The position numbers were made by a program, and so were the translations under genes. Of a DNA stretch of 41,658 bases, positions 41,556 to 41,658 are shown piece after piece; within the stretch, counting starts at the first letter, position 1, and each line of letters opens with the position of its first letter. Below the pieces are notes generated by a model. It did not search any database and had not been told where the DNA came from. It saw only the letters and a list, made by a program, of their open reading frames with translations. The DNA comes from Polyangiaceae bacterium (lineage in GTDB: Bacteria > Myxococcota_A > Polyangia > Polyangiales > Polyangiaceae): contig JAKLKA010000056.1 in NCBI GenBank assembly GCA_023150915.1, positions 1-41,658 of the forward strand. Direction: 5' to 3'.

Positions 41556-41658
41556 GGAAGCAAGGACCGCGGACTTTAGAGGCTAACGTCGGGGGCGTCC
41601 ACGAGGCCGCAGGCCGCGACCGCGCCGGGCCTGGCGGCGCGCGCCCGCCGCGCACCGG

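Overview
The window is very GC-rich, gene-dense DNA of the kind found in Myxococcota (delta-proteobacterial, Polyangia-like). That reading is an inference. It rests on the base composition, the large number of lipoproteins with Pro/Ala-rich linkers after the lipidated cysteine, the FGE-sulfatase-like, Sel1, HEAT and PAS proteins, and a LuxR-type scar of a kind common in myxobacteria. I see no rRNA, tRNA, phage, insertion sequence or CRISPR array.

Layout: (1) 1-2268, minus strand: a lipoprotein, hisB, hisH and the 5' part of hisA, tightly overlapped. (2) 2343-7919, plus strand: a Lon-family protease with an altered active-site loop, a membrane metallopeptidase/TPR protein that may start on CTG over the lon stop codon, and a TonB-like protein. 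(3) 7930-10773: a module resembling nitric-oxide or oxygen-stress functions, with a hemerythrin gene divergent from a TetR regulator fused to two DUF2249-like domains, which overlaps a polytopic heme-copper-oxidase-like membrane protein. A 20-bp palindrome lies at the divergent junction. (4) 10765-14293: a GAF protein, a beta-propeller-like lipoprotein and a histidine kinase with two recently duplicated PAS domains. (5) 14295-18281, minus strand: a four-gene UgpABCE-type ABC importer.

(6) 18492-20762: an FGE-like lipoprotein and an SGNH-hydrolase lipoprotein, then a LuxR HTH remnant and about 3.3 copies of a 51-52-bp double-hairpin repeat. (7) 20774-25450: an acyl-CoA synthetase, a B12-type radical SAM enzyme, a membrane protein and a 4HBT thioesterase. 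(8) 25428-29937: a serpin lipoprotein and a 1085-residue fusion of an NTT-like nucleotide transporter, HEAT repeats and a cyclic-nucleotide-binding domain. (9) 30012-38731: mostly secreted or lipid-anchored envelope proteins (an uncharacterised three-gene operon, a coiled-coil protein, an Hcp-like Sel1 lipoprotein, a papain-like protease, an OmpA-like lipoprotein, a PDZ protein, a second FGE-like lipoprotein, a LEA14-like lipoprotein), with the severed 3' end of an amidase gene at 37197-37340. (10) 38746-41543, minus strand: a GlnRS with a C-terminal YqeY-like extension, followed by a TlpA-like thioredoxin starting on TTG.

Two themes recur. Adjacent genes very often overlap as NTGA (ATGA, GTGA, TTGA and, in two places, apparently CTGA), which points to translational coupling and possibly CTG initiation. 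The window also encodes about eleven probable lipoproteins, most of unknown role. The strongest candidate for a little-described system is the hemerythrin / TetR-DUF2249-DUF2249 / membrane-protein module with its built-in operator. The hairpin repeat array and the NTT-HEAT-cNMP fusion are the next most interesting.
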